Position numbers and translations under genes: made by a program. Shown here piece after piece: positions 1 to 7,488 of a DNA stretch of 41,674 nucleotides; the first letter of the stretch is position 1; each line of letters starts with the position of its first letter. The notes under the pieces are model-generated. The model did no database searches. It was not told where the DNA came from and saw only the letters and a list, made by a program, of their open reading frames with translations. The stretch is taken from positions 1 through 41,674 of IMG/VR virus record IMGVR_UViG_3300017963_000127. One strand, written 5' to 3'. This DNA comes from a virus.

Positions 1-123
1 ATGCAAAACATTGCTTCTGAATTCCGAACACGTTTTACTCAGTCGGTTTATTCAGGTAGCAAAAGTCGGGAGGAGGAATACAACCTGCGAAACGGGTTTA
101 TTGCCCGACCCGGTATGATCCTA
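1..123. repeat. Terminal direct repeat, copy 1 (assembly overlap of a circular sequence)
   Basis: This is identical to 41552-41674. The repeat starts and stops at the exact window ends, lies inside one polymerase gene and keeps its reading frame across the join. It is best read as the overlap of a circular or circularly permuted molecule, not as a physical terminal repeat. Confidence 0.95.
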
Positions 124-819
124 GTTGCGACTGACTGGCAGCAAATGGAAATGCGAATGTTCGGTATTCTGTCCCAAGATCCTAACATGCTTCCAGCACT
201 AATGGCAGGTGAAGACAACCACCTTATGATCGCTAAAGCGATTTGGGGTGACCTGCCAGATTTTGAGCAGAGCTGGAAGACATATCGGGAGTGGGCAAAA
301 ACCATGAGCTTCGGACTAATCTACGGAATGACTACTGGGTCGCTCATGTATCGCTTGAACCTTACATGGGGCGAAGCTCAAGAAATCTCCGGACACTACT
401 GGAGAGCCTTCCCCCGCGTGCAACCCTGGCTGAATGAAATTATCGCTTCTTGCGAGTCTGTTGGCTATGTTCGGTACTGGTCCGGTAGGGTATGGCGCGA
501 AGACGATCCCGTTCACATGTACAAGGGGGCGAATGCAGCTATCCAAGGTGGTCGCGCAGACATTCTGAAGGTTTGCGTTCTTCGTTTCTACCCCTGGCTG
601 ATGAAGCATTACCCAGAGGCAGGTATCGTTAACTACATTCACGATGAGTTCATTGCAGAAGTACCAGTCGCAGGTTTACAGGACACGGTCACCAGAATGC
701 AACAGGACATGAATCCGGAAGACTTGTTTGATGTACCTTGGTTTGTAGATACCAAGGTAGGTTATTCTTATGGGAGTCTAATCCCAATCGAAGAGTGGGT
801 TAATGTCCACTCTTGGTGA
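1..819 (+). CDS. DNA polymerase, family A, C-terminal part (palm, fingers, thumb tip)
   Basis: This is the polymerase domain of the gene that begins at 40451. The ATG at position 1 is internal codon 368, not a start. Motif A reads ATDWQQMEMR (catalytic D45 of this part; steric-gate Glu kept; usual DYSQIELR changed to Trp and Gln at two places). Motif B reads KTMSFGLIYG (K100, F104, Y108, the O helix). Motif C reads YIHDEF (H214, D215, E216, second catalytic Asp). All residues needed for nucleotidyl transfer are present. The gene is followed, with a 17-nt overlap, by a small ORF and then the primase-helicase, so the core replisome genes are adjacent on the circle. Confidence 0.95.
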   Translation: MQNIASEFRTRFTQSVYSGSKSREEEYNLRNGFIARPGMILVATDWQQMEMRMFGILSQDPNMLPALMAGEDNHLMIAKAIWGDLPDFEQSWKTYREWAKTMSFGLIYGMTTGSLMYRLNLTWGEAQEISGHYWRAFPRVQPWLNEIIASCESVGYVRYWSGRVWREDDPVHMYKGANAAIQGGRADILKVCVLRFYPWLMKHYPEAGIVNYIHDEFIAEVPVAGLQDTVTRMQQDMNPEDLFDVPWFVDTKVGYSYGSLIPIEEWVNVHSW

Positions 820-1045
820 TGGCTTCTGGCTGTTTACTCGTGGCTTTCGTCCGATTAAGGTTGCACATTTCCAAAGGGCAGAGCGCACGGTAAAAGCCAG
901 AAAAGCAAGCGGAGCCGTTTTGGTATTCATTCGAAACGGGGTTGTTAATTCCGTTTGGGATTGGAAAATCCCAAACGGAGCCACCTGCCACAAGAACGGT
1001 AGGATGTACCCCAATCGTCCATTATGGATCGAGAGGACTAAATGA
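803..1045 (+). CDS. Small basic protein between polymerase and primase (uncertain)
   Basis: This possible 80-residue gene overlaps the polymerase end by 17 nt and the primase start by an ATGA. That is the spacing used by many real genes in this genome. The protein is basic (GFRPIKVAHFQRAERTVKAR) and has no recognised domain. Against it: the Shine-Dalgarno is weak (GAAGAGTGG), and a perfect 13-bp hairpin lies inside the frame (950-979), so the stretch could instead be a structured spacer. I favour a translationally coupled small gene but am not sure. Confidence 0.5.
   Translation: MSTLGDGFWLFTRGFRPIKVAHFQRAERTVKARKASGAVLVFIRNGVVNSVWDWKIPNGATCHKNGRMYPNRPLWIERTK
950..979 (+). promoter_or_regulatory. 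13-bp hairpin with GGAA tetraloop ahead of the primase gene
   Basis: Bases 950-962 and 967-979 are perfect reverse complements, closed by GGAA, a member of the stable GNRA tetraloop class. No T-run follows, so this is not a typical intrinsic terminator. It sits 62 nt upstream of the primase ATG and may be an mRNA processing or translation-control element. Confidence 0.6.
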
Positions 1046-3597
1046 AAACAAGTACACAATTACTGGAAATCTTTGGCGGTAATCCGTACCATGCGGTCGG
1101 GCGGTTGCGTGCTAAAAAGGGCGGGTCCTGGTACGAGCCAGTTGACGAGCCACTATCCGAGTCTTTGTTGGAAAGCCACCTATCAGGGGAAGCTGTGTTA
1201 GGCAGCTATCCAGTTCAACAAGACAATACCGTTAAATGGTTAGGTTGGGACATTGACGATGCCGAGGATTTGAAACGTGCTCGGGATGTGGCTGAGCGTA
1301 TTCTCTCCAGAGTTTCCCACCTGCCTGTCGCAGTGGAATTCTCAGGCGGTAAGGGATACCACATTTTCCTTTTCCTAGACGAGCCGATGCCAGCCAGCAA
1401 AGCGAAAGAAATTTCCGATGCTGTTCGTAAGATTGAAAACCTACCCCGAACCGGGAATCCTCACGTGGAATGCTACCCCAAACAAGCACAGATCGCTCCA
1501 GCTCAAAACGGGGAAAGGCGAAGGTTAGGCAATCTGATAAAGATACCTCTGGGTACCCATCTGCTAACCCACTCCCGAAGCAGGTTTGTGGACCCTACTA
1601 ACGGATGGGAAGACGGACCTGAGCTGGCTGCGGAAGAGGTACTTGGTTTCAGGGTTTCCCATAGCGAAGTTGAAAACCTGCTGGAGCAGGGTCCAAACCT
1701 TATTCAAGAACTGGCGCAATCCCTGTCGGTAGACTGGGATGCTGGCAAAAGACATGACATTTCTTTATACTTGGCTGGCTACCTGTTCCAAATTGGCTGG
1801 ACCTTTGACCAGGCTCAAAAACTTATAGAGCACATTTGTGATTTGCGCGGGGACGAAGACCGGGAAAACCGCATTCAGTCGCTTCGTGACACCTACCGTA
1901 AAGCCTCCAGAGGTGGTTCCGTAGCAGGCTTCCAAAAGTTGTCGGAAGTACTGAGCGGAGCAACTATGTCGCTCGTTGCCAGGATTGCGCCTAATGTAGC
2001 CAGTCCTGACATCGCTAATCGGGTTGACCAGATTAGGTGGGACAAAGGACCTGGATGGGATAAAGAACGCCGAGCTGCCAACCTGATTTGGAGCCACCTT
2101 ACAGACCGCGAGCGCGGGGGAAGAATCTTACGTGTAGCGACCGCAGACCTGCAGGACCATCAGACTTACTGGTTTTCAGTGCAGGACAAACAAGTGGTCC
2201 CGCTTAGCAGTCGTCAGTTTGAAGTTGTGTTGTATCGCACCTTCCATCTGAATACTGCTGAGCCGTTTGCGCGTCGTGTTCAGGAGCAGATTTTGCTAAA
2301 GGCAGAAAGTCAAGGCGACTTGGTTACACTGCACAAGGGCAGCATCTGGATTGATGGTAAGTTGTACGTTAGTCTGGGAGGTGCTGAAATCTATGTGCTG
2401 GATGGTTTGTCAGCACCTACTACCGTAACTAATGGGGAAGGCGATTTGTTCTTCACCACTAGAGGAACCAACATTCCAGAGCCAGACTTTGATGACCCGA
2501 TGGATGTATGGGAAACCTTAATTAACGACCTGAATTTTTCCCAGAGCGCAGCCGCACCTATCCCACCTGCATATCAGGCTGAGTTGTTGAAAGCCTGGAT
2601 ACTGGCTATGTTCTTCCGGAGCATACTGCCCACTCGCCCGATTCTGACTATGTTAGGTGCTCCAGGTAGTGGCAAGACTACAGCCGTTCGTAGGTTGCTA
2701 CGACTGATAGAAGGACTTGACCAGGACGTATTGGAAGTACCGGAAGATAAGCCTGACTTCTGGCGTGCGGCTCTTGAAGAGCAGAGCTTTATTGTGCTGG
2801 ACAATCTGGAGGAAATCCGAGCACAATGGCTACAGCGGTCCTTGGACCAAGTGGCAACTGGAAGCATGATAAAGATTCGCAGGTTGTATTCTACGAACAG
2901 AACCTACACCATCCAGGGCGATGCGTTCGTAGCGATAACGGCTGTGAACATGCCCTTCAGCAAGAGTACGCTATTTGAGCGACTGCTCGTATTGAATATG
3001 GAAAAGCTGAACACCTATATTCCGAGCCATACGTTTGACCAGACCCTACAAAGTAATATCAGCCGCCTATGGGCCGACTTGATTCTTAAGCTGAACAGGG
3101 TAGTTCACCACATGAACACTACCCCTCCGGCTCATCTAGCCATCAACGTTCGTATGTCGGACTTCGCGCTGTTCTGCGCAAGACTGGAGGAATGCAATGT
3201 TTTAGAAGGTGGCTTACTCAAGAAGGCTCTAACCTACCTGGGGAGCGCTCAGCAGGTAGCGCTCAGTGAAAGTGAGCACTCTGTGTATCCGCTCCTACGC
3301 GACTGGGTAGAGCGTAATCCAGAACAAGCTTCGCAACAGCTTACAGCCGCTAATCTGTTTGAGGTGCTCTCTAAAATGGCTAGAGCTACCCAACGAAATT
3401 TCCGATGGAAGAATTCTACTGCACTTACCCATCACCTGAAGGCGATGGATAGTGTGCTGCGTCAACAACTTGGGATGGTTATTGAAACTGTTTACGACTC
3501 CTCCAAGGGCCGAAACAGACTCATGTACTCGTTCCCAGGTGCGTCCCTTTTAGTACCAGTTGAAGAAGAAGCTGTGGAGGTACCGTCAGATGCTTAA
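1042..3597 (+). CDS. Primase-helicase: archaeo-eukaryotic-type primase fused to P-loop ATPase
   Basis: This 851-residue protein probably primes and unwinds DNA at the phage fork. Residues about 60-180 form an AEP (PrimPol)-type primase core: GWDIDD (metal ligands D70, D72), SGGKGYHIF (H107) and GNLIKIPLGTH (basic motif III region). Residues about 235-300 look like a helical PriCT-type linker. The C-terminal ATPase has Walker A GAPGSGKT (538-545) and Walker B FIVLDNLEE (582-590). The D-x-D, G-x-H and basic motif order matches primases of the TOTE/PrimPol group more than DnaG. ATG 1042 overlaps the upstream stop and has GAGAGGA before it. The arrangement polymerase-primase-helicase supports a replicative role. 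Confidence 0.88.
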   Translation: MKTSTQLLEIFGGNPYHAVGRLRAKKGGSWYEPVDEPLSESLLESHLSGEAVLGSYPVQQDNTVKWLGWDIDDAEDLKRARDVAERILSRVSHLPVAVEFSGGKGYHIFLFLDEPMPASKAKEISDAVRKIENLPRTGNPHVECYPKQAQIAPAQNGERRRLGNLIKIPLGTHLLTHSRSRFVDPTNGWEDGPELAAEEVLGFRVSHSEVENLLEQGPNLIQELAQSLSVDWDAGKRHDISLYLAGYLFQIGWTFDQAQKLIEHICDLRGDEDRENRIQSLRDTYRKASRGGSVAGFQKLSEVLSGATMSLVARIAPNVASPDIANRVDQIRWDKGPGWDKERRAANLIWSHLTDRERGGRILRVATADLQDHQTYWFSVQDKQVVPLSSRQFEVVLYRTFHLNTAEPFARRVQEQILLKAESQGDLVTLHKGSIWIDGKLYVSLGGAEIYVLDGLSAPTTVTNGEGDLFFTTRGTNIPEPDFDDPMDVWETLINDLNFSQSAAAPIPPAYQAELLKAWILAMFFRSILPTRPILTMLGAPGSGKTTAVRRLLRLIEGLDQDVLEVPEDKPDFWRAALEEQSFIVLDNLEEIRAQWLQRSLDQVATGSMIKIRRLYSTNRTYTIQGDAFVAITAVNMPFSKSTLFERLLVLNMEKLNTYIPSHTFDQTLQSNISRLWADLILKLNRVVHHMNTTPPAHLAINVRMSDFALFCARLEECNVLEGGLLKKALTYLGSAQQVALSESEHSVYPLLRDWVERNPEQASQQLTAANLFEVLSKMARATQRNFRWKNSTALTHHLKAMDSVLRQQLGMVIETVYDSSKGRNRLMYSFPGASLLVPVEEEAVEVPSDA

Positions 3598-3832
3598 CAT
3601 CAAGATGCGTATAGACACCATTAATGCAGACCGTGTTCGGGTCAGTGTTTTTTCAGACTCACCGAACGAAACCTTTCTAGGACAGTTGGCAGTAGATACA
3701 CCGGATTTCCTAGACTTCCTGGAGAAAATGAAACCTAGCTCAATATGGTGCGCTCGTACCAAAGATAAGAACAGTCCACATATTCCAGTTCAGTACCGAC
3801 GACGCTGGATTTTTACCGGAGGTAGTAAATGA
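3590..3832 (+). CDS. Small protein of unknown function (80 aa)
   Basis: The start chosen is ATG 3590, which has GGAGG at 3576-3580 with 9-nt spacing and overlaps the primase end by 8 nt. A farther upstream start (3560) lacks a site. The protein begins MLNIKMRIDTINADRVRV and seems to be a small alpha/beta fold ending in basic, aromatic residues (QYRRRWIF). No domain is recognised. It is co-translated with the primase and overlaps the next gene by ATGA, so it likely belongs to the early replication operon. Confidence 0.75.
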   Translation: MLNIKMRIDTINADRVRVSVFSDSPNETFLGQLAVDTPDFLDFLEKMKPSSIWCARTKDKNSPHIPVQYRRRWIFTGGSK

Positions 3833-4128
3833 CGCAACCACTTGAAGAATATACAGAGCACGATGGGCAATTTGCCCTGGTCGCAGTTCTGGACGCACTT
3901 ATGCAAGGTGCTCACATCCGTATCGGGGCTGAGGTTTGGGCTTTGCGCGGATACAGGATGGGCATTATGCGGGATGGTCCTGCGGGGCCGAATACTAACT
4001 GGCTCTACGTAGAGATGGATTTCCGAGCATTCTGCCAGATTGCAGAAGTTATGACCGAACCAGAGCTCCAGGAAGTGTACCGTATTCTGGACAAAATTTA
4101 CGGGGAGGACGAAGATGGTGAAGATTAA
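3829..4128 (+). CDS. Acidic small protein of unknown function (99 aa)
   Basis: This gene starts in an ATGA overlap with the previous gene. The C-terminus is strongly acidic (YGEDEDGED) and the centre contains WALRGYRMGIMRDG and an aromatic strand WLYVEMDF. No family is recognised. The tight overlaps on both sides (next gene starts 14 nt before this stop) indicate one polycistronic message. Confidence 0.75.
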   Translation: MTQPLEEYTEHDGQFALVAVLDALMQGAHIRIGAEVWALRGYRMGIMRDGPAGPNTNWLYVEMDFRAFCQIAEVMTEPELQEVYRILDKIYGEDEDGED

Positions 4129-4477
4129 TGAGCCATTCGTAAGTGTCTTCTTCCGGAACGCTGACACTCACAAAGAGGGCATACAAGCCAGTGCAATTCT
4201 AGACCGAGTCAATCGGGCGATAGCTTCTATGGACATCGAAGTAGTTATAGATACTACTAACTGCCTGGAAGTAGCTGACGAGTTTGTGCGTGGACTGTTC
4301 GAAGGGCTGGATTGTGCTGGCTATACACAAGACTCCTATCGGGAAAGTTTCGTGGAGCGACTGAGCACATACGGCCCTCAATACCCCGATCGCTTTCAGC
4401 ATAATGCACATCAGCATCGGAAGGTTATGTTCCAGTCCTTGAAAAATTCAATCCTAGACGACAAGGAGGAAGGATGA
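4115..4477 (+). CDS. Protein of unknown function (120 aa)
   Basis: ATG 4115 is preceded by GGGGAGGACGAAG inside the end of the upstream gene. The protein reads as alpha/beta (IDRVNRAIASMDIEVVIDT-like pattern around residues 28-47) with a His-rich patch FQHNAHQHRK near the end. No domain is recognised. The stop overlaps the start of the secreted glycosidase gene (ATGATGA). Confidence 0.75.
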   Translation: MVKINEPFVSVFFRNADTHKEGIQASAILDRVNRAIASMDIEVVIDTTNCLEVADEFVRGLFEGLDCAGYTQDSYRESFVERLSTYGPQYPDRFQHNAHQHRKVMFQSLKNSILDDKEEG

Positions 4478-5862
4478 TGAAATGGCGCGCAATCGTGTTC
4501 GTGGTTCTTTTGATTTTGACGGCAGGTGGGATCGCAACAGCTCAACAGCCGGACCCGCCTACCTTGGAAAAGCTGATAGGTATTTTCTCGGACGGTTCCG
4601 AACAGGTGCTTTGGGAACTGCCTACAGGAAGCCCTACAAGTGTCCCTACGGACGTAGTCCCTACGCTTACCCCTACTATCCCCCTACCGACGCCTAGTGA
4701 CGTCCCTGCGACGCCACAGCCTACTCCTACAGCTACACCTATTCTTACAGGCGAGTGCATTCTTACAGTTGTGTCCTACCTGAATGTACGACCCGGACCC
4801 AGTGTAGAATCAGGAGCGCGGATTGGTGTAATTTACTCTACTGACCAGCATATTGTAGTAGATGATGTGCGACTGTACACTAACGGAGATCGTTGGGCAC
4901 ACATCACCACAGATGGAGGATTGGTAGGCTGGAGTGCTATGGTCTACAATGGTGCTGTGTATGCTGTCCTGGCAGATACGGCAGAATGCAACCGCTTGAC
5001 TGCGACCGCTGTTCCGATTGCAGGGTATCACGTTCTAGTTGGAGCTACCGAAAACATACTGCTTCACGTGGACCAGCTTGGGACCATGAAATGTCTAACC
5101 CATAGCGAAGCCCTATGTCTAGCTGCCAAGGACCGAAACCCTGAACTGAAGATTGTGTACCGCAGCCTGTTCAACCAAGACGGGATGATTGATGGCCCTT
5201 CTAACTGGGAGTGGTACAGCCCTGCCAGCTATTACGCTAAGCTGAAGCCCTACTGGGCTTCAGGATTTGACTACTACGAATACATCAACGAATGGAATGC
5301 GCCTAGTTGGTCCGTACGAGCTGATTGGGAAATCAGCATGATGGAGCTGATGGGGCGAGACCACTTGTGCGGTCTGTTCGGCAGCTTCGGCCCTGGCAAT
5401 CCTCCCATGGAGGCATGGGAGGAGCTGCTTCGGGTTTTCAAATGGATAGACGAAAACCCTTGTAGTGTCTGGCCGGACGGTACCCCAAAATACCACGGAC
5501 TAGCAATTCACCAGACCGGAGTTATGCCTGCCTGGGTACCGTTAGGGCCGGACTCGTATATAGGAAACATCTACATAACCCACAGACACGAAATTGTAGC
5601 CGACTACCTGCGGGAGTCCCTGGGATATGACTTGGAACAGTTCAAGGGACCGATTTACGTAACGGAAATGGGGTGGGAAAACTACACTATCCCAGATGAG
5701 CAATTTTCGTGCGAAGAGGTAGCTGCCGGATTTGCTGCTACTGTGGAGCTGTATCTGCATAACTACCTATATCAGTTAGTTGATGGTTTTCATCTATGGA
5801 ATCTGGGAGGTGCTGGTGGTTGGGTAGATCTTACGAATTGCTTGAATCAAATTCACGGATAG
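4474..5862 (+). CDS. Secreted SH3b-glycoside hydrolase (clan GH-A-like)
   Basis: This is a 462-residue exported protein. Residues 1-23 are a Sec signal peptide ending ATA|QQ. Residues about 50-92 are a Pro/Thr linker (PTPTATP style). Residues about 95-170 are a bacterial SH3 domain (YLNVRPGPSVESGARIG, WAHITTDGGLVGW). The rest looks like a TIM-barrel glycosidase: YINEWNAP supplies the Asn-Glu pair with a likely acid/base (E273) and YVTEMGW a likely nucleophile (E398), the clan GH-A signature. It could act as an exported lysin or as a polysaccharide-degrading enzyme released by infected cells; substrate is unknown. The linker plus SH3 layout is typical of Chloroflexota secreted proteins, the main hint to the host. 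It lies among early genes, far from the holin-like genes. Confidence 0.8.
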   Translation: MMKWRAIVFVVLLILTAGGIATAQQPDPPTLEKLIGIFSDGSEQVLWELPTGSPTSVPTDVVPTLTPTIPLPTPSDVPATPQPTPTATPILTGECILTVVSYLNVRPGPSVESGARIGVIYSTDQHIVVDDVRLYTNGDRWAHITTDGGLVGWSAMVYNGAVYAVLADTAECNRLTATAVPIAGYHVLVGATENILLHVDQLGTMKCLTHSEALCLAAKDRNPELKIVYRSLFNQDGMIDGPSNWEWYSPASYYAKLKPYWASGFDYYEYINEWNAPSWSVRADWEISMMELMGRDHLCGLFGSFGPGNPPMEAWEELLRVFKWIDENPCSVWPDGTPKYHGLAIHQTGVMPAWVPLGPDSYIGNIYITHRHEIVADYLRESLGYDLEQFKGPIYVTEMGWENYTIPDEQFSCEEVAAGFAATVELYLHNYLYQLVDGFHLWNLGGAGGWVDLTNCLNQIHG

Positions 5863-5871
5863 GAGTCTAAA

Positions 5872-6126
5872 ATGGCACTAGAAGGCAAGATTGTACAAGT
5901 AACACGTCTGCAAGATGGCATTGAAGTTTCTGTGGCTGAATTTAAGTATCTCCAAGAGGACAATCCCGCGTTCTACTCAGTGATTGCATTCCAGGGCTGT
6001 AATGTCCTATCTGACGCGATCAAAGGCACGTTTAAGAACAAGTGGGTCGCTTGTATAGCGGCTGTAAATCTCGCCCGAAGAGTCGAAGAAAACTGGCCGG
6101 AGGTCAAATTCTATGAATTCCCTTAA
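5872..6126 (+). CDS. Small protein of unknown function (84 aa)
   Basis: ATG 5872 has a good AGGAG site (GGATAGGAGTCTAAAATG). The start MALEGKIVQVTRLQDGIEVS suggests a beta-rich N-terminus followed by helices. No domain is recognised. The stop overlaps the next gene by 14 nt. Confidence 0.75.
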   Translation: MALEGKIVQVTRLQDGIEVSVAEFKYLQEDNPAFYSVIAFQGCNVLSDAIKGTFKNKWVACIAAVNLARRVEENWPEVKFYEFP

Positions 6127-6424
6127 GAAGCATTTCTCCCGAAGACTTAGGAGCAGAAGAGCCCTTTTAGAAAGACTGGCAATCACCCCTACGGGTCCGG
6201 TTGAAGTAGGTGCTCTTGTACGGGTCACCACTAGATTCCGTAGACACGCTACTGGGATCGGTTGGAAAATGGAAATTGACCTTCCGGCGGGAATGGTGTT
6301 CAAGGTTCACACCATAGACTTCCAGAAGGGAACATTGTGCTTCCGGTCCCAGGTGGTTAGTACCGGACAGCCCATAGTGGATATGTGGGTACCGATAGAA
6401 TATGTGGAACTGCATTCCACATGA
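6113..6424 (+). CDS. Basic small protein, possible SH3-like beta barrel (103 aa)
   Basis: The N-terminus is very basic (KKHFSRRLRSRRALLERL), which suggests nucleic-acid contact. The rest is strand-rich (VEVGALVRVTTRFRRHATG, MVFKVHTIDFQKG) and could form a small barrel with a KOW-like opening. No family is certain. ATG 6113 lies in the end of the previous gene, and the stop overlaps the next start by ATGA. Confidence 0.7.
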   Translation: MNSLKKHFSRRLRSRRALLERLAITPTGPVEVGALVRVTTRFRRHATGIGWKMEIDLPAGMVFKVHTIDFQKGTLCFRSQVVSTGQPIVDMWVPIEYVELHST

Positions 6425-6519
6425 AGAGAAAACGACGACGCCAGTTACCGATAAAGTATGCGATTTTCAATCCGACGATTTTGTTCGTGCGTAAAATACG
6501 TGCCAGAAAGGAACGATAG
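6421..6519 (+). CDS. Very basic 32-residue peptide
   Basis: This short ORF starts in an ATGA overlap with the previous gene and ends 2 nt before the next start. It encodes MKRKRRRQLPIKYAIFN and ends VRKIRARKER; about half the residues are Lys or Arg. Its perfect fit in the chain of overlapping genes is the main evidence that it is translated. A nucleic-acid-binding or translational-coupling role is a guess. Confidence 0.5.
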   Translation: MKRKRRRQLPIKYAIFNPTILFVRKIRARKER

Positions 6520-6521
6520 AA

Positions 6522-6818
6522 ATGCCTGAAGACAATATAAAGATTATTCGGGGAAATGGGGTACTGGACCACATGATGACAGCCTGTCTAGCGATTGATT
6601 GGGGTATTCGCAGATGCGCGGTAATGGGCTGCGAGGAAACCAGAATTACTGCGATCATGAATGGAGTACCGGGTCCGGAAGAGGATGAAATTCTGCCTGC
6701 TTTCGGATTGTGCGAAAAGCACTATCAGCAGGGTAACGTGGAAGGTGGTACGACCATGGAACTGGACCTGAATGTGGTGTATCACAACCCAGGTGCTGAA
6801 GCCAAATTTGGCGATTAG
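6522..6818 (+). CDS. Small protein of unknown function, cysteine-containing (98 aa)
   Basis: ATG 6522 follows AAAGGAACGATAGAA. The protein has spread cysteines (TACLAID, RRCAVMGCEET, GLCEKHY) with a final Cys-x2-His, a pattern that could bind a metal, and an acidic middle (GPEEDEIL). No family is recognised. It closes the overlapping early gene train before the 279-nt gap at 6819-7097. Confidence 0.72.
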   Translation: MPEDNIKIIRGNGVLDHMMTACLAIDWGIRRCAVMGCEETRITAIMNGVPGPEEDEILPAFGLCEKHYQQGNVEGGTTMELDLNVVYHNPGAEAKFGD

Positions 6819-6835
6819 GTTGATAACGGGGTCGA

Positions 6836-6861
6836 GGGGGGAGTTAGATGTGATTCCCCCC
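6836..6861 (+). terminator. Possible terminator hairpin after the early operon
   Basis: A G6A/TC6 stem (6836-6842 with 6855-6861) lies 17 nt past the last stop of the early train. It has no immediate T-run, so termination is only possible, not clear. Confidence 0.35.
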
Positions 6862-6965
6862 TTACCCCTTGCCCATAAAATTCTGAAAAGTTTTGTATTT
6901 TCGAATCAAGCTTGTTTTTTGAAAAGCATTTAAAAGGTAAACCTATTGGTAAAGGGGTAAGGGGG
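6857..6965. repeat. 14-bp perfect inverted repeat of G/C tracts around an AT-rich core
   Basis: The left arm CCCCCTTACCCCTT (6857-6870) is the exact reverse complement of 6952-6965. The 81 nt between are AT-rich with A and T runs. Similar GGGGTAAGGGGGTA tracts recur at 31339-31352. With the arms paired this would give a long stem-loop; as DNA it could be a binding or unwinding site. The rest of the 6819-7097 gap holds only the promoter and leader of the next gene. Confidence 0.65.
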
Positions 6966-7019
6966 TAAATTAGAAGGGGTTGTCTGCTCCAATACCCTAA
7001 TTTTTAGGGGGCGAGATAG

Positions 7020-7048
7020 TTGCTTTATCTTCAGCATCGTGGTATAAT
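7020..7048 (+). promoter_or_regulatory. Sigma70-type promoter with extended -10, upstream of 7098
   Basis: TTGCTT (7020-7025), a 17-bp spacer and TATAAT (7043-7048) with the extended -10 TGG just before it. This is the strongest promoter seen and defines the pattern found at 7437, 8704, 9371 and 9866. Confidence 0.8.
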
Positions 7049-7063
7049 GAAAGCATAGAAGAG

Positions 7064-7077
7064 GGGCAAAAATGCCC
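7064..7077 (+). promoter_or_regulatory. 5'-leader hairpin, copy A
   Basis: GGGCA and TGCCC pair around an AAAA loop. The hairpin starts 15 nt after the -10 box, so it would stand near the very 5' end of the mRNA, ahead of AGGAG and the ATG at 7098. Confidence 0.6.
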
Positions 7078-7097
7078 TACAGAATAGGAGCAAGAAA

Positions 7098-7355
7098 ATG
7101 GAAAACAAAACATACAGAATCCTAGTTGGGAAAACTCATATGGTATTGTTCTGCGGTCACGAAAGGCTGTACTCCTACAAGTGGTTAACCAAGGTTTCGG
7201 AACACTTGGGAATTCGTGAGTCCCAACACGTAGCAATTGAAGCAGTTTACATCTGGGCTTTCTGGAGCTGTTCTGAGGTCAAGGAGGGTAGCTTGTTTGT
7301 GTACGATCCCAAAGACAGACTGGACCCGGAAGTGGCTGAGCAGTATTTAGGGTAG
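7098..7355 (+). CDS. Small protein of unknown function (85 aa), own transcription unit
   Basis: ATG 7098 follows ATAGGAGCAAGAAA. The protein starts MENKTYRILVGKTHMVLFCG and is rich in aromatic residues (AVYIWAFWSCSEV), with a strand-rich N-terminus. No domain is recognised. It has its own promoter, leader hairpin and downstream terminator (7377-7407), unlike the overlapped genes before it. Such single-gene units in phages often encode early host-takeover or anti-defence factors, but nothing in the protein proves that here. Confidence 0.75.
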   Translation: MENKTYRILVGKTHMVLFCGHERLYSYKWLTKVSEHLGIRESQHVAIEAVYIWAFWSCSEVKEGSLFVYDPKDRLDPEVAEQYLG

Positions 7356-7376
7356 TAGATTGGTACTGGGCAACTC

Positions 7377-7407
7377 AGGGGGATGCAACCGCATCCCCCT
7401 AAATTTT
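7377..7407 (+). terminator. Intrinsic terminator
   Basis: AGGGGGATGC (7377-7386) pairs fully with 7391-7400 around AACC, followed by AAATTTT. It ends the 7098 unit. Confidence 0.85.
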
Positions 7408-7412
7408 AGGGG

Positions 7413-7442
7413 TAGGCAAGATCGCAGAAAACGTGGTATGAT
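7413..7442 (+). promoter_or_regulatory. Promoter with extended -10, upstream of 7489
   Basis: TAGGCA (7413-7418), an 18-bp spacer and TATGAT (7437-7442) preceded by TGG. It directly follows the terminator of the previous unit. Confidence 0.65.
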
Positions 7443-7456
7443 ATAGTTACATTCGA

Positions 7457-7470
7457 GGGCACAAATGCCC
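7457..7470 (+). promoter_or_regulatory. 5'-leader hairpin, copy B
   Basis: GGGCA pairs with TGCCC around CAAA. It begins 14 nt after the -10 box, the same geometry as copy A, and precedes AAGGAG and ATG 7489. Confidence 0.6.
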
Positions 7471-7488
7471 ACACAAAGGAGCAACAAA

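Noticed and set aside
1-123. 123-bp direct terminal repeat as a physical phage end
   Set aside because: Its limits equal the window ends exactly and it lies inside a coding frame; an assembly overlap is simpler.
4610-4745. Short repeated CCTAC/CCTACG units resembling a repeat array
   Set aside because: They encode the Pro/Thr linker of the secreted glycosidase; spacing is irregular and there are no CRISPR-like repeats or spacers.
6893-6920. TTCGAATC resembling a tRNA T-loop
   Set aside because: No matching acceptor, anticodon or D-arm pairing surrounds it; no tRNA gene was found anywhere.
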